DNA of 64,000 nucleotides from Balneolaceae bacterium (GCA_017795005.1 CP051242.1:3650119-3714118); one strand, 5' to 3'; positions 26,788 through 36,879 are shown, counted from the first letter of the stretch. Notes: generated by a model from the letters alone, not told the origin. Made by a program: numbers and translations.

Positions 26788-27039
26788 TATAATAAATATG
26801 TGTATTGAGCCCTCAGGTACAGTTAAAGTGCTTATTAAGCAACACTTTGTAATCGATTCGGCTGTGGGTTAAAAAATTAGTTAAACAAACTAGAGAAGGG
26901 AAAACAAATACTGTACTATAGTTACCGATTCCTGACCTTTAACTTGCGCTATAAGGTCCCCATTATTTGAACCAATACCAAATTTTGGTCATTAGACTTA
27001 TTTTAATGTAAAATTGTAATTAACTACTATGTTTATCAC

Positions 27040-27885
27040 ATGGACGACGTAATACAAAGTTTTGAAGGATTCTTTATATCAATTAAGGAATCCGCCCCTT
27101 TGATCGCATTGGGACTATTCATCCTTGCTCTTTTCATTTTTCTTGGACTAACAACCGGGAGAGGAGTTAAAAAAATCCTAGAGCGTACCAGCACATCACC
27201 TAAAAGAATAATTCTGATAAGAAGATTTACCCGATGGTTCTTTTATCTGGTTGGTATTACAATCTCTTTGCAAATTATGGGTCTGACCAAAGCCGCTTCG
27301 GGGTTACTCGCTGCTGGAGGAATCTTAACGGTAGTGCTTGGTTTTGCTTTTCGAGAAATAGGTGAAAATTTATTAGCAGGCTTATTCATGTCCTTTAGTC
27401 GCTCCTTTGATGTAGGAGATTTAATTGAAAGCAATGGTATTGTGGGAGTTGTCAAAACCATCAACATAAGAGATGTTCATGTTCGTGCAGGAGATGGAAT
27501 TGATATTTTTATTCCAAGTGCAATCATATTTAAAAACCCACTAAACAACTACACTAAAGATGGTCTGAGACGGGGAAAATTTACTCTTGGAATCGATTTT
27601 AGAAATGATTCCAGAAATGCCAGAAAACTTATTCTGGAAGCCATAAAGAAAGTAGATGGTGTTTTAAGTGATCCTGCACCCAGTGTTCAGATTGCTAATT
27701 TCACTGCAAACTACATCGAATTGGAAATTTTCTTTTGGATAAACACGTTTTCGGACTTTTCGAGTCTGGGAGATGTTAAAACTCAGGTTATGGAAACTTC
27801 AAAAGAACAGCTTATCGAAAATGATTTCACTGTAAGTTCCGAAGTAAGTACAGCAGTAGAAATTTTAAATACTGACACAGAATAG
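27040..27885 (+). CDS. small-conductance mechanosensitive channel, MscS family
   Basis: A 281-residue inner-membrane channel. Three hydrophobic helices: LIALGLFILALFIFLGLTTG, FTRWFFYLVGITISLQIM and the pore-lining AASGLLAAGGILTVVLGFAF, which has the Gly/Ala spacing typical of MscS TM3. The beta domain follows with SRSFDVGDLIESNGIVGVVK and IPSAIIFKNPLNNYT, then an alpha/beta C-terminus. It lets solutes escape on hypo-osmotic shock. It is followed by the AlaDH/PNT-like gene after 6 bp, in the same direction. Confidence 0.95.
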   Translation: MDDVIQSFEGFFISIKESAPLIALGLFILALFIFLGLTTGRGVKKILERTSTSPKRIILIRRFTRWFFYLVGITISLQIMGLTKAASGLLAAGGILTVVLGFAFREIGENLLAGLFMSFSRSFDVGDLIESNGIVGVVKTINIRDVHVRAGDGIDIFIPSAIIFKNPLNNYTKDGLRRGKFTLGIDFRNDSRNARKLILEAIKKVDGVLSDPAPSVQIANFTANYIELEIFFWINTFSDFSSLGDVKTQVMETSKEQLIENDFTVSSEVSTAVEILNTDTE

Positions 27886-27891
27886 ACATAT

Positions 27892-29289
27892 ATGTTTAAA
27901 AAAATTGGCCTTGCTAAAGAAATTGAATCACCTGAAAATCCGGGAGCCCTCGAAAACCGGGTTGCACTCATCCCTAAAGACGTTAATAAACTCGTAAAAT
28001 TTGGCTGTGATGTTTTTGTAGAATTCGGTGCAGGCGAAGGTGTTGGTTTTCCTGATGACGAATATGTGAAAGCAGGGGCAAATCTTCAAAGCAATGAAAA
28101 GCTATATCAAAATAAAGATCTGATTATCAAGTTTAAAGGACCGGCAATGGAAAGCATTCCTTTAATGAAACCGGGCTGCACCCTGTTTTGTATGGCTCAC
28201 TTTAGCTCTTTTCCTGAAAGAGCAAGATTACTAGAAGACTCCAAAATTAATGTTGTTGCAATGGAGTATGTAGTTCAATCGCCTGAAAAACTTCCCAAAG
28301 AGTTAGTTTTGGGACTAATGGCTGCTGATAATTGTGTTGAGGTCGATCTTCGAAGAGCGGGAGTTGATATGGACGAATTTCATGTAATTGGTTACAGTGA
28401 TCGTATGAGTGGTGTAATTCGCCGACTTATGAACCATGCACCATCAAGCTTAACTCTACATCCTGTTACTGTTTCCTTAAATGAAATAGGAGAACTATCA
28501 CCTAACACAGTAATAGTTTATGATTCGAGCTTTTTTAATGATGAACGAAATCTGATTAAAGATCTGGAGACCAAAGGTGCAAGACATTATGATGTCCACC
28601 CCTTTGTAGAAGATCATGGAAGAGAAGCATTAAAATATTACCGTCATGTAAACCCTGCTCCAAAATTTGGAAAACGGAAAATTGAAGCATTACACGAAAC
28701 CGGACGAGCCGGTGCACGGTATGGGTTAAAGCTTTTGAACGAAATAAGCCCAAAACAAAAGCCTGCTTCTCAAGCTACTGCTGTAATTTTAGGGTATGGA
28801 AATGTGGGCATGGGTGCTATTCATGAATGTTATGATGCCGGTGTTAAAGCAATAAAAGTGCTTGGAAAGGCTCAGACAAAAAAAGGTGTTATTGAAGAGT
28901 ATTTGAAGGACGCTGATCTCATTGTTAATGGAGCTGAACAACCTCCTCATCTAAGAGGAGTTAATTACCTGGTTACCCGTGAACATTCTAAATCTCTTCT
29001 ACAAAAAGGAACGGTTGTTATTGACCTTGTTGGAGGTAGTGCAACTAACCGTAGCGCAGTAGAAAATGTGATTGAATGTACGTATCTGACCGATCCTTAT
29101 TTTGAGGAAGATGGGATACTTTTTTCAGCACTTTGGGGATGGCCAATGATGGGATTTATGAGAGAAACAGCCATCAAGTACAGTGGACAAATTGTCGATA
29201 TTCTATTAGGAGAGGACCAATTCATAGATGGATTAGCACACTTGACTCCAGGAGTTCAGCAAGCACTTGTTTGTGGCAAGTATAATTGA
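27892..29289 (+). CDS. AlaDH/PNT-family NAD(P)-dependent oxidoreductase, specificity unknown
   Basis: A 465-residue cytoplasmic enzyme with the two-part alanine dehydrogenase/transhydrogenase architecture. The N-terminal domain has ALENRVALIPKDVNKLV (like the E.RVAL.P motif), VEFGAGEGVGFPDDEYV and LIIKFKGP. The nucleotide-binding part has AVILGYGNVGMGAIHECYDAG, a Rossmann GxGNVG. It is longer than alanine dehydrogenase (about 370), and the middle portion (PVTVSLNEIGELSPNTVIVYDS) is unusual. Saccharopine dehydrogenase or lysine-pathway relatives are alternatives. It follows the MscS gene by 6 bp and precedes the porin pseudogene by 2 bp. Confidence 0.8.
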   Translation: MFKKIGLAKEIESPENPGALENRVALIPKDVNKLVKFGCDVFVEFGAGEGVGFPDDEYVKAGANLQSNEKLYQNKDLIIKFKGPAMESIPLMKPGCTLFCMAHFSSFPERARLLEDSKINVVAMEYVVQSPEKLPKELVLGLMAADNCVEVDLRRAGVDMDEFHVIGYSDRMSGVIRRLMNHAPSSLTLHPVTVSLNEIGELSPNTVIVYDSSFFNDERNLIKDLETKGARHYDVHPFVEDHGREALKYYRHVNPAPKFGKRKIEALHETGRAGARYGLKLLNEISPKQKPASQATAVILGYGNVGMGAIHECYDAGVKAIKVLGKAQTKKGVIEEYLKDADLIVNGAEQPPHLRGVNYLVTREHSKSLLQKGTVVIDLVGGSATNRSAVENVIECTYLTDPYFEEDGILFSALWGWPMMGFMRETAIKYSGQIVDILLGEDQFIDGLAHLTPGVQQALVCGKYN

Positions 29290-29291
29290 GT

Positions 29292-30446
29292 ATGCTAAGA
29301 TCAATCATTCTTTTTTGTAGTGCTATTCTTACCCATGAGCCTATATAGTCAGGATAGAAAAGCCCTGTTTCAAAATGTTGAGAGCAGTTTTACATATACT
29401 GGTGATATCTTTACTAACATAAGTGGAGGACTGGAAACCGGAGTCCGTTACATGGACAATATTGATGTAGAGGTTGGTTTCGACATAAAAGGGCTTTCAT
29501 TCTACTTCTATGGATTGTGGAATCAGGGTAAAAGCATTTCTGAAATTGTGGTGATATACAAACCCTCTCGAATATTGACAGTGATAATTCCTGGCGATTA
29601 TATGAAGCCTGGTTAAGAAAAAATTACCTTCTGTTAGAAGTTCTTTTCTTTTTGGTTTATATGATTTGAGCTCGGAATTCAATGTGGTAAATACTGGAGG
29701 ATTATTTCTAAACAGTTCACATGGAATTGGTCCTGATTTTTCATCATCCGGTATTACAGGTCCTTCTTTTTTTCCTTTAATCTCAGTTGCTGTACGACTT
29801 AAGATTAATCCTGTTAAAGGAGCTTTATTGAAATTTGCCTTGCTTGATGCTATTCCTTCCAACCCTGATAATACTTCAGGAACAACAGTCTACTTAAGAG
29901 AATCAGAAGGTGCGCTATTGGTATCTGAATTTTCTTTTTTACATCAATCAGAGAACCTTCTTGAAAGAGGTACAAACAAAAATACTCCATTTCGTTTTGT
30001 TGTTGGGGGGTAGAAGTACACAGTTGAACGTAATGGGTGGCTGGGAGAACCTGAATCTGATCATGGGGTATATTCAATCGTTGAACTTGTATTCTCAAAC
30101 GGGATTGCAATTTTTACCAGAGCTGGAGCAGCAAATCGGGATATAAATCGCTATAACTACTATTTAGGTACAGGATTAATTATACTGGTTTCTTAAAAAA
30201 CCGCCTTAATGATATTATTGGACTTGCCTTATCGCTACCAGTAAATAGTGATGATTTTATTCTCACTGAAGAAAGGAATGGAAATGATTTCTCGAAAAAT
30301 GAATCAGCCATTGAATTACCTATCTCTTCGTAGTATCTGATAATGTAAGCTTTCAATTCGATTCCCAATATATTCAAAACCCTAATCAGGCACCGGGTAT
30401 TGAAAACGCTATAGCACTAGGTTTAAGAAGTATTTTCAGCTTCTGA
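29292..30446 (+). pseudogene. frameshifted carbohydrate-selective porin (OprB-like) pseudogene
   Basis: Reading across frames restores one porin of about 385 residues. Pieces: MLRSIILF(F)VVLFLPMSLYSQ (signal peptide), FTYTGDIFTNISGGLETGVRYMDN, then GDIQTLSNIDSDNSWRLYEAWL, FGLYDLSSEF, LFLNSSHGIGPDFSSSGITG, FALLDAIPSNPDN, GALLVSEFSF, FTRAGAANRDINRYNYYLGTG, FLKNRLNDIIGLALS and a final DSQYIQNPNQAPG. These are OprB family landmarks in the correct order. Lesions: a T6 run (29311-29316) needing T5; a lost base near 29550; a shift near 29632; an in-frame TAG at 30011-30013 (probably Trp); a lost T near 30180; and a shift near 30320. It starts 2 bp after the oxidoreductase gene, so it was probably co-expressed. 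Sequencing error alone is unlikely with so many lesions. Confidence 0.88.
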
Positions 30447-30448
30447 GT

Positions 30449-31324
30449 CTAAAGTCCAAATATTCCACTTCTGTCCAAAGCGAAGTAGAATTTTTGATTA
30501 TTTATAACAGGAAAAGTATCAAAATCTCTTACAGCGGTTGCTTCTAAAATCGCAACGGTAACTGTTCGATCACCCCATACCTCATATTCTTCGCCGGGCT
30601 CAAGAATTACATTTATTACAGGGAGAACCAGAAAATTATTAAAAATTTGAACGGGTAAATCTACATTCCCGGTGTTCACGATCTTTGCATCTGTGCCAGC
30701 ATTGTATTGAGGAAAAAATGCATTCGCTTCAAATCCTCCAACAAGGACACCAGAGTCAGGATCAGACATGTCAATCTCACCATTTTCATCAAACACACTC
30801 AATTCAGCAATTAAGACTTCAAATGATGCAACAGCTTCAATGTTAGCTCCTAAATTAGATGCTCTCAATACGATTGATTGGTTGCCTCTCGGTTGAAGAG
30901 GCGCAATTGAACCATCTCCATTGGGAGACAACCCATGTGTTACTGTAACTTTTACAATATAGTTAGTCAGTATTTCATCCAAATCAAGAGATTCGAATGA
31001 AGGTATTTTATCAAAAAAAACTTTGTCTACTGTAATTCCTTCCAGCTCAGTTGAAATCGTTAGTTCAACATCTTCGGCATCAAAATCAGAGTTGTTCTTT
31101 ACAATGAAATGATAACTTTTTGTCCCTCGTATTTCATTTAGTTCAAAATCATTGGATTCCACCATTCCTGTTAAAGAAGTAGTTTCATTGATAGCTTTCT
31201 GTGAAGCGTCATCTAATGATGGTAAATATATAAATTCAAGCTCCGCCGGGGAAGGATCATTACCTGAACCAGAGCAATTAAGAATAGAAACACAAAATAT
31301 TAAGTACAGAATTTTTTTCATCAT
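30449..31324 (-). CDS. lipoprotein of unknown function
   Basis: A 291-residue protein with a lipoprotein signal (MMKKILYLIFCVSILNC, Cys 17) followed by a Ser/Gly/Asp-rich tether (SGSGNDPS). The mature part is rich in beta strands and contains NNSDFDAEDVELTISTELEG and VNTGNVDLPVQI, like the conserved-repeat or CARDB domains that decorate surface lipoproteins, plus SPNGDGSIAPL. I do not recognise the family. It is convergent with the porin pseudogene (2 bp between the ends) and divergent from the ABC operon. Surface exposure is suggested by the acidic residues after Cys, but unproven. Confidence 0.7.
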   Translation of the reverse strand: MMKKILYLIFCVSILNCSGSGNDPSPAELEFIYLPSLDDASQKAINETTSLTGMVESNDFELNEIRGTKSYHFIVKNNSDFDAEDVELTISTELEGITVDKVFFDKIPSFESLDLDEILTNYIVKVTVTHGLSPNGDGSIAPLQPRGNQSIVLRASNLGANIEAVASFEVLIAELSVFDENGEIDMSDPDSGVLVGGFEANAFFPQYNAGTDAKIVNTGNVDLPVQIFNNFLVLPVINVILEPGEEYEVWGDRTVTVAILEATAVRDFDTFPVINNQKFYFALDRSGIFGL

Positions 31325-31498
31325 AGGCTTGGCATATATCTCAATAAAACAAAAATATTTGCCTGTTGCGTTACCTAATCTTAAAACTTTCCCTTCTTTG
31401 TTTTATTTCAATTCAATTTATGCTGTAATAATTCGTGCGGTTTTGTAACTAATGCAGTATCGTTCAGCGATCATTCATTTGTACAAAATTAACACGTT

Positions 31499-32389
31499 AT
31501 GAAGCTATCCCTTTCCAATATTTCCAAAACCTATAAAAATGGTGTTAAAGCCCTCGATAATGTAACTATTGATATAGAATCCGGGATGTTCGGATTGCTT
31601 GGCCCAAATGGCGCCGGTAAATCTACCCTGATGCGCACTATCGCAACATTACAGGCTCCTGATACTGGTTCTGCTTTTCTGAATGATATTGATATAATGA
31701 ACGATCAGATTTCACTAAGAAAAGTGTTGGGTTATTTACCGCAATCATTTGGAGTATACCCTAAAATGAGTGCCCAGGATTTACTGGATTATTTCGCAAA
31801 ACTTAAAGGAATTTCAGATAAAGCAGATCGAAATAAAATTGTAACTGCCGCTTTGGAAGTGACAAATCTCTACGAAGTCCGAAGAAAAAATGTAGCGGGT
31901 TATTCGGGTGGAATGAAACAACGTTTTGGGATTGCCCAACTTCTGCTTAATGATCCTAAACTTATCATTGTTGATGAACCCACTGCCGGACTGGATCCTA
32001 CCGAGCGTCAACGTTTTCTGAACGTACTAAGAGAAATCGGGACCGATAACATTGTGATTTTCTCAACCCATATTGTGGATGATGTTAAAGAACTATGTAC
32101 CGATATGGCTATTATGAATGGCGGACGAATTCTAACGCATCAAACACCACGGGAAGCCACTCAAAGTCTTTCAGGTCAGGTTTGGACAAAGGATATTCCA
32201 AGAGAAGAACTTGAGACTTATGAAAGCCAGCATAATGTGATTTCATCAAACTTTAATGAAGATAATAGTCTAAATATCCGGGTTCACAGTATGGACAGAC
32301 CGGATGAAAGCTTCAATCCGAAAATACCGGAACTCGAAGATGTGTATTTCGTGACTCTGCATGAAGACCAAAATGCAATGGCGGTGTAA
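31499..32389 (+). CDS. ABC transporter ATP-binding protein
   Basis: A 296-residue ATPase. Walker A GLLGPNGAGKST (near residue 37), Q-loop LGYLPQSFG, signature YSGGMKQRFGIAQ, Walker B KLIIVDEPTAGLD and H-loop IVIFSTHIVDD are all intact. A C-terminal segment of about 75 residues follows the core, as in ABC-2 type drug, lipid or polysaccharide exporters. It is followed after 2 bp by the permease-peptidase fusion gene, so they form a two-component operon. The substrate is unknown. Confidence 0.94.
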   Translation: MKLSLSNISKTYKNGVKALDNVTIDIESGMFGLLGPNGAGKSTLMRTIATLQAPDTGSAFLNDIDIMNDQISLRKVLGYLPQSFGVYPKMSAQDLLDYFAKLKGISDKADRNKIVTAALEVTNLYEVRRKNVAGYSGGMKQRFGIAQLLLNDPKLIIVDEPTAGLDPTERQRFLNVLREIGTDNIVIFSTHIVDDVKELCTDMAIMNGGRILTHQTPREATQSLSGQVWTKDIPREELETYESQHNVISSNFNEDNSLNIRVHSMDRPDESFNPKIPELEDVYFVTLHEDQNAMAV

Positions 32390-32391
32390 CG

Positions 32392-35300
32392 ATGAAGATG
32401 TTTCTAAATATTTTTATTTACGAGATTAAAGCCTGGCTAAGGAGGCCTCTTTTCTATATTTATGGAGGCATCATATTTGCTCTGGCTACTTTCAGTATGG
32501 CTGCTGCAGCCGGGATTTTCGAAAGTATAACAGTAGCCATTAACTCTGTTACCATTGTTAACTCGGCATCTGCGGTGAATGCTTTGCTAAATGAGATGAC
32601 TTTATTCATTTACTTCCTGCTGCCTTCCATTGTTGGGGGTACCATTCAGAAGGATTTCAAATACGAGATGTATTCCATTACGTATTCCTATCCTTTCAAG
32701 AAATGGGAATATTTACTAGCCAAATTCTTTAGTGGTTTGGTAATGGCTCTGTTCATTGTCGTTTTTGCGGCTGTTGGAATTATTCTTGGGAGCATGATGC
32801 CGGGTACCAACCCTGATCTGCTCGGACCTTTTGTTTTCATGAACTACGTTCAGTCGTTTATTTATTATATCATCCCAAATCTTTTCTTTTATGGAGCCAT
32901 TGTATTTGGGGTAGTTACTTTTTCAAGAAGCGTGAGTGTTGGATTTATTACTGTCTTGGCTCTGGTTCTTTTACAGGGTGTTGCCGGTTCTCTTACTGCT
33001 GACCTTGATAATAAAGTACTCTCGGCAATGCTTGATCCTTTTGGTTCGGCTGCAAATCAATATTATACCGAGTATTGGTCGGTATATGAACAGAATGAAA
33101 ATCCTCTTCCATTCGGCTCCATTATCTTATACAACCGTCTACTCTGGACCGGTATTGGTTTGCTTGTTTTTGGATTTGTATATCGTACGTTCAGTTTCAG
33201 TCAGCAGGCTTTTTCATTTAGTTTTTTCAGAAAGAAAGGAGAGGCGGTTATCAAAAAGAATTTTGGAAGTATCATGGCGGTAGAACTTCCAAAAGTGCGT
33301 TTTGATCATTCCTTTGTTCAGCACCTGAAATTGTCGTGGAGTATTTCCAATACCGATCTACTTTACATCATAAAGGGATGGCCCTTTATCATAATATCGA
33401 TTATTGGTGTGTTGATTTCTCTGGTCACTATTACTGTAAGTGGTGAGATTTTTGGAACCAATACCCTGCCAGTTACCTGGCAAATGCTGATGTTACCCGG
33501 AACTTTCTTTGGGCTATTCATTAATCTTCTCACTTTTTTGTATGCAGGAATAATTCTTCATCGCAGCCGAACCTACAATGTTGATCAATTATTGTATGTG
33601 ACTCCGGTCCCAAACTGGGCGCTATTACTTTCAAACTTTTTTTCCGTTATAAAAATGCAGGCACTGTTGCTCAGTACCATTATGTTTGTTGGTATTGGAG
33701 TACAGGTTTATAACGGGTACTTCAATTTTGAACTCGGTTTATATCTTTTTGATTTATATGCGATTCAGTTTATTCATGTAGTAATATGGGCCTTACTTGC
33801 CATTTTCGTTCACACCTGGTTTAAAAACTACTATATCGGGTTTTTCCTGCTTCTGTTGGTTTCAATAGGAATTACCTTCCTCGACGGAATTGGAATTGAA
33901 CAGGCTGTGTTTAAATACAATCAAGCTCCGGGAACCCCCTACTCAGATATGAATGGCTACGGAAGCACGCTTGGACCTTACTTTGTATATAAAATATACT
34001 GGCTCATGCTCGGTGTATTTTTCTATATCCTTTCAATTCTCTTCTATCAAAGAGGATTTACCGATCGGTTTAAACAACGATGGAACCAGGCCAGAAAGGA
34101 GTTCACTCCTATTCTTTCACTGCTATTTATGTTTTCATTTGGTTCTTTCCTGTTTATTGGAGGGTACATCTATTATGTAAATAATATTGAAAATGAATAT
34201 ATCTCATCAAAAGAATCCGAAGCTCAGAGAGCGCAGTGGGAAATCAATTATGGCAAGTACGAACACATTCCACAACCCAGAATAGTTAGTTCAAAAATAG
34301 ATTTGAGGATCTATCCGGAAACCAGAAACTTCAAAGCTGAAGGAGTTTACATTCTTCAAAACAAAACTCCTTTTGTGATCGACTCCATCCATATTGATCA
34401 CAGCAGCAGCGAAACAACCTTTAGTTTTGAGGAAGAGTTTGAACTGGTGATGGAAGATGATACGATGAACTATGATATCTTCAAATTAGCAGAACCACTC
34501 CAACCAGGAGACTCACTCACCTTCTATTTTGAAGTATGGAATAAACCAAACACTATACTGAGAAATAACTCACCTATTCTTGAAAACGGAACCTTTATCA
34601 ATAACGGGCTTTTCCCGAGAATCGGATATAACCCTCAGAGTGAATTAATAGGAGAGTCTTCCAGAGAAAAATTCGGACTTCCACCCAAAGACAGAATGCC
34701 CCCTCAGACAGACAGCGCATCACTTCAGAATAATTACATTTCTTATGATGCCGACTGGATTGATTTCGAAACCACAATCAGCACTTCTCCGGACCAGATT
34801 GCTGTTGCTCCGGGATATCTGCAGGAAGAATGGGAAGAAGATGGTCGCCGGTACTTCCATTATAAAATGGATTCCAAGATGCTCAATTTCTATTCATTTA
34901 TTTCTGCCCGGTTTGAGGTAGCAAAAGACGAGTGGAATGGAATGCCTATTGAAGTTTACTACCACAAAGATCATGATTACAACATTGATCGTATGATTAA
35001 AGGGGTTAAACGAGGTCTGGATTACTACACCGAGGAGTTCAGTCCATATCAACATAAACAGGTTCGGATTCTTGAATTCCCAAGAACCAGTGGTGGATTT
35101 GCACAGTCTTTTGCTAATACGATCCCCTATTCAGAAGCTATTGGTTTCATTGCACAGGTAGATGATGAAGATGATTCTGGCGTGGATTATCCTTTCAATA
35201 TTACTGCTCATGAAGTTGCACACCAATGGTGGGCTCATCAGGTGATCGGAGCTAATGTTCAGGGTGCCACAGTAATGTCAGAAAGTATGTCTGAATACAG

Positions 35301-36051
35301 TGCACTAAAAGTATTGGAAAAGGAAAATGGCGAAGAAGAAATGCGCACTTTCCTGAAAGATGCATTGGACAGTTATTTGCTCGGGCGTTCTACTGAAGGG
35401 ATAAGAGAACGACCACTGCTTTATAATGAGAACCAACCTTATATCCATTATAACAAAGGTTCTCTGGTGTTATACGCGCTCAGCGATTATATCGGAGAAG
35501 AAAACATGAATGCAGCTTTAAGTAGATATATTGATGCCGTTGCTTTTCAGGAGGCGCCATATACTACTTCCACCGAATTTTTAAGCTATTTGGATGAAGT
35601 CACTCCGGACTCCTTGAAATATCTGCTTCATGATATGTTTGAGACTATCACGCTCTATGACAATCAGATGAAGGAATCGACCTTTAAAGAAACCGATGAT
35701 GGAAGATTTGAAATCACTCTAAACATTCAAACGTCGAAGTACGCTAACAGTCCCCAGGGCAGGAGAATTTATAAAGACGAAAACGGGGATAGTCTTTCCG
35801 TTGAAGTGGAAGGTTTATCCAAACCAATACAGTCACTCCCCTTACAAGACTGGATTGATGTAGGAGTTTTCGGAACCGATGAAGATGGAAATGAAACAGT
35901 GCTTTATATGAAGAAGCACAAATTTGATGCTATTGAATCGACCATAACCATCACCGTTGATGAAGTACCCACTTCTGCCGGAATTGATCCCTATAACAAG
36001 CTTATTGATACCGTTTCAGGAGATAATAGGAGACCTTTGAAGGAGGGGTAA
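32392..36051 (+). CDS. ABC-2 permease fused to an M1-type metallopeptidase domain
   Basis: A 1219-residue fusion. Residues 1-600 hold about 12 membrane helices in two ABC-2 permease halves (first helix PLFYIYGGIIFALATFSMAAA; second half begins near 320 with IIKGWPFIIISIIGVLISLV). The extracytoplasmic C-terminal part (about 620-1219) has an M1 peptidase fold with the zinc motif HEVAHQWW near residue 941; the expected Glu ligand is in VMSESMSEY. YIHYNKGSLVLYALSDYIG carries the likely catalytic Tyr. The exopeptidase GAMEN-type motif is not visible; the equivalent place reads SGGFAQSFANTIPYSE. The neighbouring ATPase should power it. It may couple export with peptide trimming, or use the peptidase fold for binding. 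The fold and fusion are clear; the activity is inferred. Confidence 0.9.
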   Translation: MKMFLNIFIYEIKAWLRRPLFYIYGGIIFALATFSMAAAAGIFESITVAINSVTIVNSASAVNALLNEMTLFIYFLLPSIVGGTIQKDFKYEMYSITYSYPFKKWEYLLAKFFSGLVMALFIVVFAAVGIILGSMMPGTNPDLLGPFVFMNYVQSFIYYIIPNLFFYGAIVFGVVTFSRSVSVGFITVLALVLLQGVAGSLTADLDNKVLSAMLDPFGSAANQYYTEYWSVYEQNENPLPFGSIILYNRLLWTGIGLLVFGFVYRTFSFSQQAFSFSFFRKKGEAVIKKNFGSIMAVELPKVRFDHSFVQHLKLSWSISNTDLLYIIKGWPFIIISIIGVLISLVTITVSGEIFGTNTLPVTWQMLMLPGTFFGLFINLLTFLYAGIILHRSRTYNVDQLLYVTPVPNWALLLSNFFSVIKMQALLLSTIMFVGIGVQVYNGYFNFELGLYLFDLYAIQFIHVVIWALLAIFVHTWFKNYYIGFFLLLLVSIGITFLDGIGIEQAVFKYNQAPGTPYSDMNGYGSTLGPYFVYKIYWLMLGVFFYILSILFYQRGFTDRFKQRWNQARKEFTPILSLLFMFSFGSFLFIGGYIYYVNNIENEYISSKESEAQRAQWEINYGKYEHIPQPRIVSSKIDLRIYPETRNFKAEGVYILQNKTPFVIDSIHIDHSSSETTFSFEEEFELVMEDDTMNYDIFKLAEPLQPGDSLTFYFEVWNKPNTILRNNSPILENGTFINNGLFPRIGYNPQSELIGESSREKFGLPPKDRMPPQTDSASLQNNYISYDADWIDFETTISTSPDQIAVAPGYLQEEWEEDGRRYFHYKMDSKMLNFYSFISARFEVAKDEWNGMPIEVYYHKDHDYNIDRMIKGVKRGLDYYTEEFSPYQHKQVRILEFPRTSGGFAQSFANTIPYSEAIGFIAQVDDEDDSGVDYPFNITAHEVAHQWWAHQVIGANVQGATVMSESMSEYSALKVLEKENGEEEMRTFLKDALDSYLLGRSTEGIRERPLLYNENQPYIHYNKGSLVLYALSDYIGEENMNAALSRYIDAVAFQEAPYTTSTEFLSYLDEVTPDSLKYLLHDMFETITLYDNQMKESTFKETDDGRFEITLNIQTSKYANSPQGRRIYKDENGDSLSVEVEGLSKPIQSLPLQDWIDVGVFGTDEDGNETVLYMKKHKFDAIESTITITVDEVPTSAGIDPYNKLIDTVSGDNRRPLKEG
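36041..36046 (+). promoter_or_regulatory. strong ribosome binding site (AGGAGG) for the TTG-started DUF2971 gene
   Basis: AGGAGG lies inside the last codons of the permease-peptidase gene, 9 bases before TTG 36056. It is one of the best Shine-Dalgarno matches in a window where most genes have weak ones, and it fixes the TTG start and suggests translational coupling. Confidence 0.7.
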
Positions 36052-36055
36052 ATTT

Positions 36056-36877
36056 TTGAGCATCCCTGAAAAGCTTTATAAATATCATTCTTTCGATGTT
36101 CAGTCAATTTCTAATCTGAAAAATCAGAAAATCTATTTCTCAGACCCGACTTTGTTTAATGATCCTTATGATTGTGCTTTAGATTTTAAGCTTAAACAGT
36201 TAGAAATAGATGACTATGAAAAACTATTAGAATACTATATTCCGAATAGAGATTTTCCTTTAGTACAAAAAGAAGCTCTAGAACAAGTTCTAAAAAAACT
36301 AAAGGAAGGAGAATCAATTGAAAGATTTCCAGCTCTTAGAAGTATTGAAGAAAGTTTAAAAGCTAGTTTGTTAAAAATCAGAGAGCTTAATTTCATGAAA
36401 ACAGGAGTATCATGCTTTTCTGAATGCAAAGATGATATCCTAATGTGGTCTTATTATGCAGACGGACATAAAGGTTTTTGCCTTGAGTTTGAAACCAGTT
36501 TTGATCCTTTTAAAAGAGCAATGCCTGTTAAGTATCGACAGGAATTCCCCGAAATGGAAATCACGAAAATACTCTGGGATAAAAACCCTGAAATTACTTT
36601 CGAACCATTATTAACAAAATTTGTTGATTGGAGTCATGAAAAAGAATACCGTGTTTTTCATCAAGAAAGTGGAGTTGCATTTGGGTATCCGAGTGAATCC
36701 TTGACAGGTATATATTTCGGTCCTGAAATAAAGTTTGAGCATATTGAAATAATCGCATTAATTCTTAGAGGACAAAACCCAAGCGTAAAATTGTATCAAG
36801 GGCATAGATCTAAAGAAAAATTCAAAATTGATTTTGAAGAGGTGTTCTATACTTCTTATTTAGAAAGAATGAATTGA
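36056..36877 (+). CDS. DUF2971 domain-containing protein
   Basis: A 273-residue cytoplasmic protein with the DUF2971 landmarks: LYKYHSFDVQSISNLKNQKIYFSDPTLFNDPYD at the N-terminus, GVSCFSECKDDILMWSYYADGHKGFCLEFE in the middle and WSHEKEYRVFH before IYFGPEIKFEHIEII. Homologues are scattered in bacteria and sometimes lie near defence or mobile genes, but the biochemical function is not established. The start is TTG 36056, fixed by an AGGAGG site 9 bases upstream. It lies 4 bp after the ABC-M1 fusion gene and looks coupled to it. No signal peptide or membrane helix. Confidence 0.88.
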   Translation: MSIPEKLYKYHSFDVQSISNLKNQKIYFSDPTLFNDPYDCALDFKLKQLEIDDYEKLLEYYIPNRDFPLVQKEALEQVLKKLKEGESIERFPALRSIEESLKASLLKIRELNFMKTGVSCFSECKDDILMWSYYADGHKGFCLEFETSFDPFKRAMPVKYRQEFPEMEITKILWDKNPEITFEPLLTKFVDWSHEKEYRVFHQESGVAFGYPSESLTGIYFGPEIKFEHIEIIALILRGQNPSVKLYQGHRSKEKFKIDFEEVFYTSYLERMN

Positions 36878-36879
36878 TA

